Below are positions 6,658 to 20,596 of a stretch of 57,973 nt of DNA, in pieces. The translations under genes were made by a program, and so were the position numbers. The stretch is from an uncultured Bacteroidales bacterium (GTDB lineage Bacteria > Bacteroidota > Bacteroidia > Bacteroidales > UBA932): assembly GCA_900319405.1 (NCBI GenBank), contig ONOH01000010.1, positions 1 through 57,973 of the forward strand, given 5' to 3'. Under the pieces are notes generated by a model. The model saw nothing but the letters and a program-made list of their open reading frames with translations, was not told the origin of the DNA and made no database searches. The stretch's first letter is position 1. Each line of letters starts with the position of its first letter.

Positions 6658-9576
6658 ATGAAAAAACTTCTTGCGGCAAGTGCCGCTCTCATCGTTGCAT
6701 CAGGCCTTTACGCGCAGGACTGGGGACAGGTGAAAAACCTCTACCGAGCCGGCATGTATTCGGAAACCCTCCGCCTGGTGCAGGATGTACATACACCGAT
6801 GGCGGAAGGATATCGTGCGCTTTGTGCCCTCCAGCTCCGCACGGACAATGCCCACGCCCTGGCCCGCTCTTTCGTGGAGCGTTTCCACGAAAATATGCTG
6901 GTTCCGCAGGTTCGTTACCAGCTGGGACTGGATTTGTTTGATCAGGAACGCTATGAAGAGGCTCTACAGCAGTTCAACCGCGTATCCCTGACGGATATCC
7001 AGAAGTCCCAGCAGCCGGAATATTCTTACAAACTGGGATACTGCGCCTTCGCACAGGGAGAATGGGATAGGGCCAAGGGCCTTCTGAGCCGCACCCGCGG
7101 TCTTCCGTACTCGGACTATACGGCCCCCGCCTATTATACGCTGGGGTACATCAACTACGCCCAGAAGAATTTCAAGGAAGCCTCGGAATGGTTCGAACTG
7201 GCCGGAAGCGACCACCGTTTCACCACCCTGGCCAATTATTACATTCTGGAATGCCGCTTCAACGAAAAGGATTACAATTATGTGGTCCGCTTCGGTGAAG
7301 ACCTCTTTGACAAGGTTCCCGAAGACCGCCAGCCGCATATGGCCCGCATTATGAGCGAAAGCTACCTGGTGCTGGGAGATGTGGAAAAGGCCCGCACCTA
7401 TTACGAGAAAAACCTGCGGAACAAGGCCAGCCTCACCCGGAGCGACCTTTTCTACGCCGGAGAAATCAACTATCTCTTGGAGAATTGGGAAGGTGCCGTG
7501 GAGAATTTCACCCGGATGGAAAACCGGGCCGATTCCCTGGGCCAGGTGGCCAACTACCAGTTGGGCTACAGCTACATCCGTCTCAAGAACAAGGTGGATG
7601 CCATGGAAGCCTTCCGCGAGGCTTCGGAGCAGGATTTCACGCCCGATATCCAGGAAGACGCCCTGTACAACTATGCCAAGCTGGCCTTCGACCTGGGCCG
7701 GGATGCGGGACCTTTCGAGGAGTATATGCGGCGTTATGGTACCGGAAAGAAGGGAGATCAGATTTACTCTTATATGGCGATGGTTTCCCTCCAGAACCAC
7801 GATTACGAGGCGGCCGTGGCAGCCTATGACCACATCGACGAACTGGATCCCCGGATGCAGTCCAATTATATGAAGGCGTATTTCCTCCGGGCCCGGGAAC
7901 TGATGGAAAACGGCTCCTGGAGAAACGCCGTTCCGCATTTGAAGGCCGCCGCGTACTACAGCCCCAGAAGGGACGGCTTCAACCAGCTGGCCCGTTACTA
8001 CCAGGCCGAGGCTCTGTACCGGGACGAAAAATACACAGATGCCAGGACCATCCTGACAGACCTGTACAACCTGTCGGCTCTTCCCACACGCCCGGAAGGC
8101 AGCCTGCTTTCCTACCAGTTGGGATATACCTATTTCAAGGAGGCCAATTATCCGCAGGCCCTCAAATGGTTCCGCAATTACCTGGAGGGAGACGCCCGGA
8201 AAATGGGGGCCGATGCCGAAACCCGCATAGCCGACTGCTACTTCTTCAGCGGTGATTATTCCACGGCCGTGGCGGCCTATGAACGCCAGATGGCCACTTA
8301 TCCGGATCCGGAAAACCTGTATCCCCGCTACCGGGCGGGCGTAGCCTGCGGCCTTCTGGAAGACAACCACCGCAAGGTTCACTTCCTGGAAGACGTCAAA
8401 CTGGCCAGTCCCCAGGCCCCTTACTACGGGGAATCGCTTTACGAACTGGGTCGCGCCTATGTAGCCCTCAGGGACGAGGATGACGCAATCCGCGCTTTCC
8501 GTACCCTCCGCAGTACCACGTCCGACCCCGACCTGGGCACCCGGGCTCTCCTGGAGTTGGGAATGATTTCCCGCAATGCCGGCCGCAGCAACGAGGCCCT
8601 GGACTACTACAAGCAGGTGGTTTCCCAGGGAGGGGAGTACACGGAAGACGCCCTCCTGGCCATCGAAGCCATCTATCGCACGAGGGAAGACCCTGAGGCC
8701 TATCTGGATTATGTAAACGGCCTGGGCGGAGCCGCCAACCGTACGGAAGCCCAGAAGGAGGAAGTCTATTTCTCCAGCGCGGAGCAAATCTACGCTTCCG
8801 GAGACTATGCCAAGGCGCAGGGAGCCCTGAAGGCCTATCTGGCCAAATATCCGAGCGCCAGCTTCGGTGCCAAGGCCAAGTATTACCTGGCCGATTGCTA
8901 CCGCCTCACCGGGCAGCGCGAGCAGGCCGTGGACCAGTACCGGAGTGCCCTGGATGCCGGTTTGGACGGCGCCTTGTCCGAAAATGCCCTCCGGCAGACG
9001 GCCGCCCTCAGCTACGAGATGGGAAGCTATGCCAAGGCCTACGCCGCGTATCTGAAGCTGAAGGAGGTGGCCAAGTTGGACGCCCACGTGGAGAGCGCCG
9101 TCATCGGCCTTATGCGCTCCGCGTTTCGCGCCCGCCAGTGGGAGGATGCCATACGTGACGCCGCGCCCATTCTGGAGGCCGAAGACCCCGCCCTCAGGCG
9201 CGAAGCCCATTACGTCCGGGCCAAGTCTTTCCTCAGCACCAGCCGCCGTTATGAAGCCCTGGAGGAATTCAAGGCCCTGGCAGCTGAACCCTCCACCGAC
9301 GAGGGTGCAGAGGCCGCCTATATCCTCATCCAGGACCAGTACGACCGCGGTCAGTTCGAGGGCATCCAGGACCGGGTGTACAGTTTTGCCGAAAAGGCCG
9401 GAGGCCAGAATTACTGGCTGGCCAAGGCGTTCATCGTGCTGGGAGACGCTTTTGCTGAACAGGGCAACCGTGCCCAGGCCAAGGCCACCTTCGAAAGCAT
9501 CCGCTCCGGATACACTTCCACCGGTCCCCAGGACGATGTGTTGGACCAGGTGGAACTCAGACTCCGTAAACTTTAG
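6658..9576 (+). CDS. large periplasmic tetratricopeptide-repeat protein
   Basis: The 972-residue protein starts MKKLLAASAALIVASGLYAQ, a signal peptide with a typical cleavage site. The rest is almost wholly tandem helical repeats with the TPR pattern (for example YKLGYCAFAQGEWDRAKGLL, YTLGYINYAQKNFKEASEWF, YYLADCYRLTGQREQAVDQY), probably 20 or more. Such proteins act as scaffolds; the partner is not known. It is followed after 8 bases by an outer-membrane barrel gene, so the two are probably cotranscribed and may act together at the outer membrane. ATG 6658 is chosen because the signal peptide begins there. Confidence 0.85.
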   Translation: MKKLLAASAALIVASGLYAQDWGQVKNLYRAGMYSETLRLVQDVHTPMAEGYRALCALQLRTDNAHALARSFVERFHENMLVPQVRYQLGLDLFDQERYEEALQQFNRVSLTDIQKSQQPEYSYKLGYCAFAQGEWDRAKGLLSRTRGLPYSDYTAPAYYTLGYINYAQKNFKEASEWFELAGSDHRFTTLANYYILECRFNEKDYNYVVRFGEDLFDKVPEDRQPHMARIMSESYLVLGDVEKARTYYEKNLRNKASLTRSDLFYAGEINYLLENWEGAVENFTRMENRADSLGQVANYQLGYSYIRLKNKVDAMEAFREASEQDFTPDIQEDALYNYAKLAFDLGRDAGPFEEYMRRYGTGKKGDQIYSYMAMVSLQNHDYEAAVAAYDHIDELDPRMQSNYMKAYFLRARELMENGSWRNAVPHLKAAAYYSPRRDGFNQLARYYQAEALYRDEKYTDARTILTDLYNLSALPTRPEGSLLSYQLGYTYFKEANYPQALKWFRNYLEGDARKMGADAETRIADCYFFSGDYSTAVAAYERQMATYPDPENLYPRYRAGVACGLLEDNHRKVHFLEDVKLASPQAPYYGESLYELGRAYVALRDEDDAIRAFRTLRSTTSDPDLGTRALLELGMISRNAGRSNEALDYYKQVVSQGGEYTEDALLAIEAIYRTREDPEAYLDYVNGLGGAANRTEAQKEEVYFSSAEQIYASGDYAKAQGALKAYLAKYPSASFGAKAKYYLADCYRLTGQREQAVDQYRSALDAGLDGALSENALRQTAALSYEMGSYAKAYAAYLKLKEVAKLDAHVESAVIGLMRSAFRARQWEDAIRDAAPILEAEDPALRREAHYVRAKSFLSTSRRYEALEEFKALAAEPSTDEGAEAAYILIQDQYDRGQFEGIQDRVYSFAEKAGGQNYWLAKAFIVLGDAFAEQGNRAQAKATFESIRSGYTSTGPQDDVLDQVELRLRKL

Positions 9577-9584
9577 TAAAGCCT

Positions 9585-11186
9585 ATGAAAAAGATCTTCA
9601 TATCTGCCGTCCTGCTCGTTATGGGCACCGGCGCCTTTGCCCAGAACCTGAACCCCACCGTGGAAGTGACCAACATCTACGCCCGGGAGGCTACGGGCAT
9701 CGAAAAGCCTTCCCAGTTGTTGGAGATGCCTGATACGGTGCTCCACTTCAACCTGGATATGGACTATACGGTCAACAACACGCCTTACCGGGGTTCTTAT
9801 GAATTCAGGCCCTATCTGGTGCAGTTGCGTCCCCAGCCGCGTCCCTCCGACGAGGGAAAGCTGTTCGTACGGGCCGGAGCCGGCTATACCCTTCATCCGG
9901 AGGCCACCCTGGTCTGGACGCCTGTGAAAAAGAGCAATTTCCGCCTGAATCTGTTCGGGGACCATTCTTCCTATTTTGGAGATTACCGCAACATCACCTT
10001 GCAGGACCTCGCCTATCAGGCCGACGGAACCTACCGCCGCGGCAAGGAGATGCATACCGCCGTGGGGGTGGACGGTCTTTATACCTGGACCGGCGGTTCT
10101 TTTGCGGCCGATGTCCAATACCGGAACATCCTGGGAACCGATATCACGCAGGGAGACCTCTCCAATAACATTTTTCAGTTGCGCGCGGGCGTCAAGAGCG
10201 CTCCCGGCACGGCGTGGGACTATGAGGCCCATACCCGCCTTGCCAATCTCACGCAGCCCGATTTCCGGGAGTTCCACACTTTGACGGAGGGATCCGTCGG
10301 CACCCGTTTCGGTATTCACCGCATCGGTCTGGGCCTGTTTGCCGAGACGGTTTCGCAAAACGCCCATTTCGTGGGCAAGGCGGGTATGGTGCCGCATTAT
10401 TTCTTGAATACCGGTAATTTCCATATGAAGTTGGGAGTAAGGCTTTCCTTCCTTTTCCGCTCGGAAGCAACGTTCTGCCCTCATCCTTCCGGCATCGTCT
10501 TCCCGGATGTCCAGATCAGTTTCGACGCCGTCCGCGACGCGTTGGTGCTCTATGCATCGGCCACAGGCGGGGACAATATTATTTCCTACGACCGGCTGCT
10601 TTCCCAGAATGCATTTATGGGGGGATTTGTCTGGAATACGGACAATATGGTCACCCGGATCAATGCCGCCATCGGCCTACGCGGAAATATCGCCTCGCGC
10701 TTCCATTACGATGTGGCCGGCGGTTATTCGTGGAACGATAATGCCTGGACCTGGGGTGTGCTCGGAGATGTTCCGTCTGTAGGTTATGCCAGCCCCCTGC
10801 ACACGTTCTACGTGAAGGCCAATCTGGGTTGGAAGAGTGAAAACATCGACGTGGATGCCAATGTCTATTACGGCTATACTCCTCTGCCGGACCTGAAGGG
10901 CCAGACACTTTTCGCTCCGGCTCCTTTCAAGGCTCAGGCCCACGCCTTCTATATTTGGGGCGGCCGCATCAAGGGCGGCGTCACGGCAGATATCCGCTCC
11001 AAGCTCCCCGGCCGGGTCGTCATTCCCGGCTATGTGGACCTGGGGCTGCAGGCCAGCCTGCAGATGACACGTGCGCTCGGATTCTGGCTCAAGGGAGGAA
11101 ACCTCCTGAACCAGACCATCCAGCGCGTCCCGTTCTATGCCGAGAAGGGTCTTTATTTCACCGTCGGGGTCACTTTGAGCCTGTAG
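9585..11186 (+). CDS. outer-membrane beta-barrel protein (TonB-receptor-like barrel without plug)
   Basis: The 533-residue product begins with a signal peptide (MKKIFISAVLLVMGTGAFAQ). A short N-terminal region with a proline-rich segment (VQLRPQPRPSDEG) leads into a long series of alternating strands rich in Tyr, Phe and Gly, ending in KGLYFTVGVTLSL, as in porins and TonB-dependent barrels. No plug-domain motif is seen, so it is not a classical TonB-dependent receptor. It lies 8 bases after the TPR gene and is closed by a terminator at 11208-11240. Function is inferred only as outer-membrane. Confidence 0.75.
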   Translation: MKKIFISAVLLVMGTGAFAQNLNPTVEVTNIYAREATGIEKPSQLLEMPDTVLHFNLDMDYTVNNTPYRGSYEFRPYLVQLRPQPRPSDEGKLFVRAGAGYTLHPEATLVWTPVKKSNFRLNLFGDHSSYFGDYRNITLQDLAYQADGTYRRGKEMHTAVGVDGLYTWTGGSFAADVQYRNILGTDITQGDLSNNIFQLRAGVKSAPGTAWDYEAHTRLANLTQPDFREFHTLTEGSVGTRFGIHRIGLGLFAETVSQNAHFVGKAGMVPHYFLNTGNFHMKLGVRLSFLFRSEATFCPHPSGIVFPDVQISFDAVRDALVLYASATGGDNIISYDRLLSQNAFMGGFVWNTDNMVTRINAAIGLRGNIASRFHYDVAGGYSWNDNAWTWGVLGDVPSVGYASPLHTFYVKANLGWKSENIDVDANVYYGYTPLPDLKGQTLFAPAPFKAQAHAFYIWGGRIKGGVTADIRSKLPGRVVIPGYVDLGLQASLQMTRALGFWLKGGNLLNQTIQRVPFYAEKGLYFTVGVTLSL

Positions 11187-11207
11187 GGATGGCAAGCTTC
11201 GAAAACA

Positions 11208-11240
11208 GTCTCCTATCTTCGATAGGGGACTTGTTTTTTA
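11208..11240 (+). terminator. intrinsic terminator of the TPR-barrel operon
   Basis: 10-base stem (11208-11217 with 11221-11230, one G-U pair), TTC loop, then TTGTTTTTT. Confidence 0.8.
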
Positions 11241-11261
11241 TGGTAAAAATAAGTATCTTTG
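11231..11261 (+). promoter_or_regulatory. gyrB promoter
   Basis: TTG (11231-11233), exactly 20 bases, TATCTTTG (11254-11261); 36 bases before the gyrB ATG. The -33 box overlaps the T-tract of the upstream terminator. Confidence 0.85.
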
Positions 11262-11276
11262 TATGATTAAGAATAA

Positions 11277-15329
<4,053 letters not shown>

Positions 15330-15333
<4 letters not shown>

Positions 15334-15360
15334 TAGTTCGGCATATTTTTACTATCTTTG
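15330..15360 (+). promoter_or_regulatory. trigger factor promoter
   Basis: TTG (15330-15332), 20 bases, TATCTTTG (15353-15360), 37 bases before the tig ATG. The TTG overlaps the stop region of the 7TM-HD gene. Confidence 0.85.
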
Positions 15361-15397
15361 CCGCCCCTTGAAGCGAAATAAACAATAAAACCATATT

Positions 15398-16714
15398 ATG
15401 AACGTAAGCAAAACTCAACCCGATGCCCTGAACTATCAGGTTACCATCGAGATTGCCGCGGCCGATTATGCCGAGCCGCTCCGTAAACGCCTCAACGAAT
15501 ACAAGCGCCGGGCCGATGTCAAGGGCTTCCGCCCCGGAAAAGCCCCCTTGGGTCTGATTCAGCGGATGTACGGAGACCAGGCGCTCTACGAGAGCGTGAA
15601 CGGTCTGGTGTCGGACCAGCTGAACAACTTCATCCAGGAAGAGAAAATCCGCATCGTGGGAGAGCCTCTTCCTTCCGAGGATCAGCCCCAGCTGTCCTGG
15701 AAAGCCGGTGAGGACTTCACTTTCAAGTTCGACATCGCCCAGACCCCGGAACTGAATTTCACTGTGGGCAAGGAAGACAAGATTCCGTATTACGATATCA
15801 ACATCACCGTGGCGGAGAAAAAAACCACCCGTGAACAGATGCTGCAGCAGTACGGTTCCCTGCAGGAGGGCAAGAAGGCCGGAGAGAATGACTATGTCAT
15901 TGCCGATATCGCCAACGATACCCACAAGGCGGAGGGTGTTTACGTCTCTATCTCCCATGTCGCAGAGGCCGCTCGCGGAGCCTTCATCGGACGCAAAGCC
16001 GGTGATAAGTTCGAACTGGACGTTAACGCCGCATTTGAGAACGAGACCGATCGTGCCGCAATGCTGAAGCTTGAAAAATCCCAGCTGGAGGGCCTGAATC
16101 CGATGTTTACCTTTACGGTTGTGAATGTAAAAACCTATGTGGCCGCCGAGGAGAACCAGGAAACCTACGACAAGATTTTCGGGAAGGATGTAGTCACCAC
16201 TCCCGAGCAGTTCGAGCAGAAGATCGAGGAGCGCATCAAAGGCAGTCACGAGCAGGAAGCCAACTATCGCTTCGGAAGCGATGTGCGCAAGTACTTCGTC
16301 AAGAAGGCCGGCCTGGAACTCCCGGAAGCCTTCCTGAAGCGCTGGCTGATCTATGCCAATGAAGGCAAGTTTACCGCTGAGCAGGTGGAGAAGGAATTCC
16401 CCGCTTTCATCGAGGACTTCAAGTGGCAGCTGGTACGCGGCTATCTGATGAAGAAGTTCGACCTCAAGGTCACCCGCGAAGACCTGCAGGCCGCCGCCGA
16501 ATCTTACGTGGCCTACCAGTATGCCATGTACGGAATGGCCGGAGTTCCGGAGAACATCATCAAATCTTCTGCCGAGAATCTTCTCCAGGATGAAAATCAG
16601 CTGCGTCGTCTGGAAGAGCAGTGCGAGGACAACAAGGCCATCGCCCGCGTCCGCGAGGAGGTGAGCCTCCAGAACAAGAAAATCTCCCAGGACAAGTTCC
16701 GCGAGTTGAAGTAA
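15398..16714 (+). CDS. tig: trigger factor (ribosome-bound chaperone)
   Basis: The 438-residue protein has the N-terminal ribosome-binding domain with the signature region VKGFRPGKAPLGLIQRMYG near residue 50, which docks at the exit tunnel. A middle domain follows at the place of the FKBP-type isomerase; its typical motif is weak, as is common in Bacteroidota. The long helical C-terminal arms (to VSLQNKKISQDKFRELK) form the substrate cradle. It is followed by clpP and clpX, the same order as in many bacteria (tig-clpP-clpX), with REP-like sequence in the 46-base gap. Confidence 0.93.
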   Translation: MNVSKTQPDALNYQVTIEIAAADYAEPLRKRLNEYKRRADVKGFRPGKAPLGLIQRMYGDQALYESVNGLVSDQLNNFIQEEKIRIVGEPLPSEDQPQLSWKAGEDFTFKFDIAQTPELNFTVGKEDKIPYYDINITVAEKKTTREQMLQQYGSLQEGKKAGENDYVIADIANDTHKAEGVYVSISHVAEAARGAFIGRKAGDKFELDVNAAFENETDRAAMLKLEKSQLEGLNPMFTFTVVNVKTYVAAEENQETYDKIFGKDVVTTPEQFEQKIEERIKGSHEQEANYRFGSDVRKYFVKKAGLELPEAFLKRWLIYANEGKFTAEQVEKEFPAFIEDFKWQLVRGYLMKKFDLKVTREDLQAAAESYVAYQYAMYGMAGVPENIIKSSAENLLQDENQLRRLEEQCEDNKAIARVREEVSLQNKKISQDKFRELK

Positions 16715-16758
16715 TGTCATTCTGAACGCGATATGTCATTCTGAACGAAGTGAAGAAG
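16715..16758 (+). repeat. tandem REP-like motif between tig and clpP
   Basis: TGTCATTCTGAACG occurs at 16715-16728 and again at 16734, where it extends as GAACGAAGTGAAGAAG to 16758. It abuts the tig stop and ends just before the clpP ATG, so it forms the whole spacer and leaves no obvious Shine-Dalgarno. Confidence 0.75.
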
Positions 16759-16760
16759 CT

Positions 16761-17429
16761 ATGACCGATTTTGATAAATTCGCAGTGAAGGGGAGGGGCA
16801 TCAGTTCGATGACCCTTTCTCGTTACCAGTCCGTCGTGGACGGTTACATCAATCCCACCATCACCGAAGAGCGCAAACTGAACGTAGCCCAGATGGACGT
16901 GTTCAGCCGTTTGATGATGGACCGTATCATCTTCCTGGGTGTTCCCATCGACGACGATGTGGCCAATATCATCCAGGCCCAGCTCCTTTTTCTGGCGTCC
17001 AACGATTCCCACGCCGACATCACAATGTACCTGAATACCCCCGGTGGCCAGGTAACCAGCGGCCTGGGCATTTATGACACGATGCAGCTGATCCAGCCGG
17101 ACGTCGCCACCGTGTGTACCGGTATGGCCGCCAGTATGGGCGCCGTGCTTCTTTGCGCAGGAGAAAAGGGAAAGCGCAGCGCCCTGCCGCATTCCCGCGT
17201 GCTGGTTCACCAGCCGCTGGGCGGTGCCCGGGGCCAGGCGACGGAAATCCTCATCGCCGCCAAGGAGATTGAGAAAACCCGTACGGAACTGTTCAATATC
17301 ATCGCCCAGCACAGCGGCCAGCCCTTCGAGAAGGTGGCCCGGGACGGCGAGCGCGATTATTGGATGACGGCCGAGGAAGCCCTCGCCTACGGAATGGTGG
17401 ACGAAATCCTCCGTAAAAGAAATCGCTAA
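16761..17429 (+). CDS. clpP: ATP-dependent Clp protease proteolytic subunit
   Basis: The 222-residue serine protease has its catalytic triad visible: S125 in [10 protein letters not shown]150 in [11 protein letters not shown], and D199 in GERDYWM. The oxyanion region [17 protein letters not shown] is also conserved. It forms the tetradecameric chamber that works with ClpX, encoded immediately downstream; the stop TAA (17427-17429) overlaps the clpX ATG by one base, indicating translational coupling. The first 40 residues are longer than in E. coli ClpP, as usual in Bacteroidota. Confidence 0.96.
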   Translation: MTDFDKFAVKGRGISSMTLSRYQSVVDGYINPTITEERKLNVAQMDVFSRLMMDRIIFLGVPIDDDVANIIQAQLLFLASNDSHADITMYLNTPGGQVTSGLGIYDTMQLIQPDVATVCTGMAASMGAVLLCAGEKGKRSALPHSRVLVHQPLGGARGQATEILIAAKEIEKTRTELFNIIAQHSGQPFEKVARDGERDYWMTAEEALAYGMVDEILRKRNR

Positions 17430-18658
17430 TGGCCAGGAAAACCATCCGTGACGGCGGTCGTCGCTGCGTTTTCTGCGGCCGGACAGACGCTGAGGTTCCG
17501 TTCCTGCTTCAGGGACTGGATGGCTATATCTGTTCGGACTGCGCGAAACTGGCTGCCCAGTATGTCGAGGAGCTGGAGGGAGAGCACCGGCAGAAGCAGG
17601 CATCGGCCCCGAAATTGGGGAAGGCGCCTAAGCCGCAGGAAATCAAAGATTACCTGGACCAGTATGTGATTGGGCAGGACCGGGCCAAAAAGGTGCTGGC
17701 CGTGGCGGTGTACAACCACTACAAGCGGGTGAACCACAATCTGTCCGGAAAGTCCGAAACCGATGTGGAACTGGAAAAGAGCAACATCCTGCTGGTGGGA
17801 CCCACCGGTACGGGTAAAACGCTCCTGGCCCGCACCATCGCCAAGATGCTGGACGTGCCCTTCACCATTGTGGACGCCACGGCGCTCACCGAGGCGGGCT
17901 ATGTGGGAGAAGACGTAGAGAGCATCCTTACCAGACTCCTCCAGGAGGCCGATTTCGATCTTGCCAAAGCCGAGCGGGGCATTGTGTTTATCGATGAAAT
18001 CGACAAGATTGCCCGGAAGTCCGACAACCCGTCCATTACCCGAGACGTGTCCGGAGAAGGCGTGCAGCAGGCGATGCTCAAGCTCCTGGAAGGCAGCATT
18101 GTCAATGTTCCGCCCAAGGGTGGCCGCAAGCATCCGGAACAGGAGTTCATTCACGTAAATACGCAGAACATCCTCTTTATCTGCGGCGGTGCCTTCGAGG
18201 GCATCGAACGGCATATCGCCCTTAGGAAAAATACCCAGGTCATCGGCTTCGGGGCCGAGGAGAAGCAGCGCATCGACAAGGACAATCTGCTGGAATATGT
18301 GGATGCGATGGATCTTCGCGCCTACGGACTGATTCCGGAAATCGTGGGTCGTCTGCCGCTTATCACCTATCTGGACCACTTGGACCGGGACTCCCTCAAA
18401 CGCATTCTCACGGAGCCCAGGAACGCTCTCCTGCGCCAGTATGAAAAGCTTTTTGAGCTGGATGGCATCAAACTGGAAGTGGCCCCCGAGGTCTTGGATT
18501 TGATCGTTGACACCTCCATTCAGAACAAACTGGGCGCTCGTGGCCTTCGCAGCATCTGTGAAAAGATAATGGCCGACGCGATGTTCGAAGCCCCATCCAC
18601 GCGGAAGAAAGTCTTCCAGCTCACCTTGGCCTATGCCCAGTCCAAATTGGAGAAGTAA
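17429..18658 (+). CDS. clpX: ATP-dependent Clp protease ATP-binding subunit
   Basis: The 409-residue AAA+ unfoldase carries the N-terminal zinc-binding domain (C13, C16, C35, C38) that recognises adaptors. Walker A is GPTGTGKT, the pore loop GYVGED, Walker [11 protein letters not shown], and the sensor/arginine finger region [13 protein letters not shown]. It delivers substrates to ClpP, encoded upstream with a one-base overlap. Full length. The gene ends at 18658 and a degenerate REP-like piece (AGATTCTTCACTCCGTC) follows at 18670-18686. Confidence 0.97.
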   Translation: MARKTIRDGGRRCVFCGRTDAEVPFLLQGLDGYICSDCAKLAAQYVEELEGEHRQKQASAPKLGKAPKPQEIKDYLDQYVIGQDRAKKVLAVAVYNHYKRVNHNLSGKSETDVELEKSNILLVGPTGTGKTLLARTIAKMLDVPFTIVDATALTEAGYVGEDVESILTRLLQEADFDLAKAERGIVFIDEIDKIARKSDNPSITRDVSGEGVQQAMLKLLEGSIVNVPPKGGRKHPEQEFIHVNTQNILFICGGAFEGIERHIALRKNTQVIGFGAEEKQRIDKDNLLEYVDAMDLRAYGLIPEIVGRLPLITYLDHLDRDSLKRILTEPRNALLRQYEKLFELDGIKLEVAPEVLDLIVDTSIQNKLGARGLRSICEKIMADAMFEAPSTRKKVFQLTLAYAQSKLEK

Positions 18659-18700
18659 GACTAGAGCGTAGATTCTTCACTCCGTCAAAAAAACTGCCTT

Positions 18701-20596
18701 ATGAAACATTTGCTTCTTATGGTGGCGCTTATCCTCTCTCTGGGCGCCCGTGCGCAGGTTTTCCCCGTTATTCCTGCTCCGGTTCAGCTGACGGAGACAG
18801 CGGGGACTCCCAACTTTTCCAAAGAGCTTTCCCGGAAGATTGGGAAGGCATCTTTTGCCCGCAGGACGGCTTCTTTGCCGGCTTTTGCCAGGGAGGAGGC
18901 CTACCTTCTTACGGTAACGCCCAAGGGCTACCGGATAGAGGCCAATACGGAAACAGGGTGCCTCAGGGCGCTGCAGACGCTCTCTCAGGTGGACCGCTGC
19001 TGTACCGTGTACGACTATCCCCGCTTCCCGTACCGGGGTTTTATGCTGGATATTTCCCGCCATTTCCGGAATAAGGATTTTATTCTCAAGCAGATGGAGG
19101 CCTTGGCGTCGGTAAAGCTTAATCAACTGCATCTGCACCTGACGGACGATGCCGGCTGGCGGCTCCGGATAGACCGCTATCCGCTTCTCACCTCCCGGGC
19201 AGCCTGGCGGGTGGGCGAGAGCTGGAGGCAATGGGTGGACGGTGGCCTGCGCTACGCAGAGGAGGGGAGTCCGGAGGCCTCCGGAGGCTATCTCTCCAAG
19301 GCCGATATCCGTGAAATCGTTGCTGCCGGGAAGCGCCTCGGGATGACGGTGGTTCCGGAAATCGAGATGCCGGGCCACAGTCGGGAGGTGATTTTCGCCT
19401 ATCCGGAGCTGGGCTGCAAAAACGGTTCGGAAGAGTTCTGCCCCGGGAAAGAGGTTACGTTCACTTTCCTGGAGGGGGTTCTGGAGGAGGTAATGGACTT
19501 GTTCCCCTCGGAGTTTATCCATATCGGCGGTGACGAAGCCTCCAAGCGCGACTGGAGCAGTTGTGAGGACTGTCAGGCCCGGATGAGGGCGGAGGGACTT
19601 TCCACCGTGGAGGAATTGCAGAGTTATCTGATCAGGCGAATCGAGCGATACCTGAATGCCCACGGCAGAAAACTCCTGGGCTGGGACGAGATTCTGGAAG
19701 GCGGCCTTTCCCCGAATGCCACGGTAATGAGCTGGAGGGGTATCGAGGGCGGCATCCAGGCGATGAAAGAAGGTCACGAGGCCATTATGACCCCCGGAAA
19801 CTACTGCTACATCAACAATGCACAGGATGCCCCGCTTTATGAACCCTCCGGGCAGGGCGGCTATCTCTCGCTGGATACGGTGTACGGCTATGATCCGCTT
19901 GCGGAGATTCCCGAAAATTTGCATCCGCTGCTGCTGGGTCTCCAGGCCAATCTCTGGCACGAGCACATTCCTACGCCGGAACACACGGAATATATGATGT
20001 ATCCCCGTGTGGCCGCTACGGCCGAGCGCGGCTGGTCTCCTGTGGCGCATTCCGATTTTCGCGAGAGGGTGACGGTCTGGAACGACAGACTGGCGGACAA
20101 GGGGTACAAGGTCTTCGACTTGCACCGGGAAAGGGGAGAGCGCGAGGCCTATAAGCACGGATACCATCATTTGGCCCTGGGCAAACCGGTGACTTATGCT
20201 CGGCCCTGGCATTCGAAGTATGCCGCAGCGGGCCCGGCCACCCTCACGGACGGCCTGGGCGGTGGATGGGCCTACAAGGACGACCGCTGGCAGGGGTTCC
20301 TGAGCGATGTGGACGTGACCATAGACCTGGAATCCGTGCAGGACATCCACTATGTTGGTGCTACGTTTATGTGCGTCCCCGGTCCCGGCATCTTCCTGCC
20401 CGGGAAGGTGGAAGTCTGGGTATCGGCCGACGGCAGGGACTTCTCCAAGGCCGGAGAGGCCTTCAACGAAATGAAGGATCCGGTCATCTCCTACATTCTT
20501 TACGGCGTCCCCATTTCGGAACGCGCCCGTTACATCCGCTTCTTCGCTCCTCGCTCCAAAGAGTGGCTCTTCGTGGACGAAATCGTAGTAAAATAA
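18701..20596 (+). CDS. secreted beta-N-acetylhexosaminidase (GH20)
   Basis: The 631-residue enzyme starts with a signal peptide (MKHLLLMVALILSLGARAQ). An N-terminal GH20b-like domain precedes the catalytic barrel: YRGFMLDISRHFRNKDF, LHLHLTDDAGWRL, EIEMPGHS, and the catalytic Asp-Glu pair in FIHIGGDEASKRDW near residue 277. The last 130 residues look like a discoidin/F5-8C type carbohydrate-binding domain (YVGATFMCVPGPGIFLP, ISERARYIRFFAP). It removes terminal GlcNAc or GalNAc from glycans in the periplasm or at the surface. Its 3' end overlaps the convergent PI-PLC-like gene by 67 bases. Confidence 0.93.
   Translation: MKHLLLMVALILSLGARAQVFPVIPAPVQLTETAGTPNFSKELSRKIGKASFARRTASLPAFAREEAYLLTVTPKGYRIEANTETGCLRALQTLSQVDRCCTVYDYPRFPYRGFMLDISRHFRNKDFILKQMEALASVKLNQLHLHLTDDAGWRLRIDRYPLLTSRAAWRVGESWRQWVDGGLRYAEEGSPEASGGYLSKADIREIVAAGKRLGMTVVPEIEMPGHSREVIFAYPELGCKNGSEEFCPGKEVTFTFLEGVLEEVMDLFPSEFIHIGGDEASKRDWSSCEDCQARMRAEGLSTVEELQSYLIRRIERYLNAHGRKLLGWDEILEGGLSPNATVMSWRGIEGGIQAMKEGHEAIMTPGNYCYINNAQDAPLYEPSGQGGYLSLDTVYGYDPLAEIPENLHPLLLGLQANLWHEHIPTPEHTEYMMYPRVAATAERGWSPVAHSDFRERVTVWNDRLADKGYKVFDLHRERGEREAYKHGYHHLALGKPVTYARPWHSKYAAAGPATLTDGLGGGWAYKDDRWQGFLSDVDVTIDLESVQDIHYVGATFMCVPGPGIFLPGKVEVWVSADGRDFSKAGEAFNEMKDPVISYILYGVPISERARYIRFFAPRSKEWLFVDEIVVK

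Noticed and set aside
6964-9210. A 748-codon frame antisense to the TPR gene
   Set aside because: The plus-strand frame has a signal peptide and regular TPR motifs; the antisense frame has no recognisable domain.
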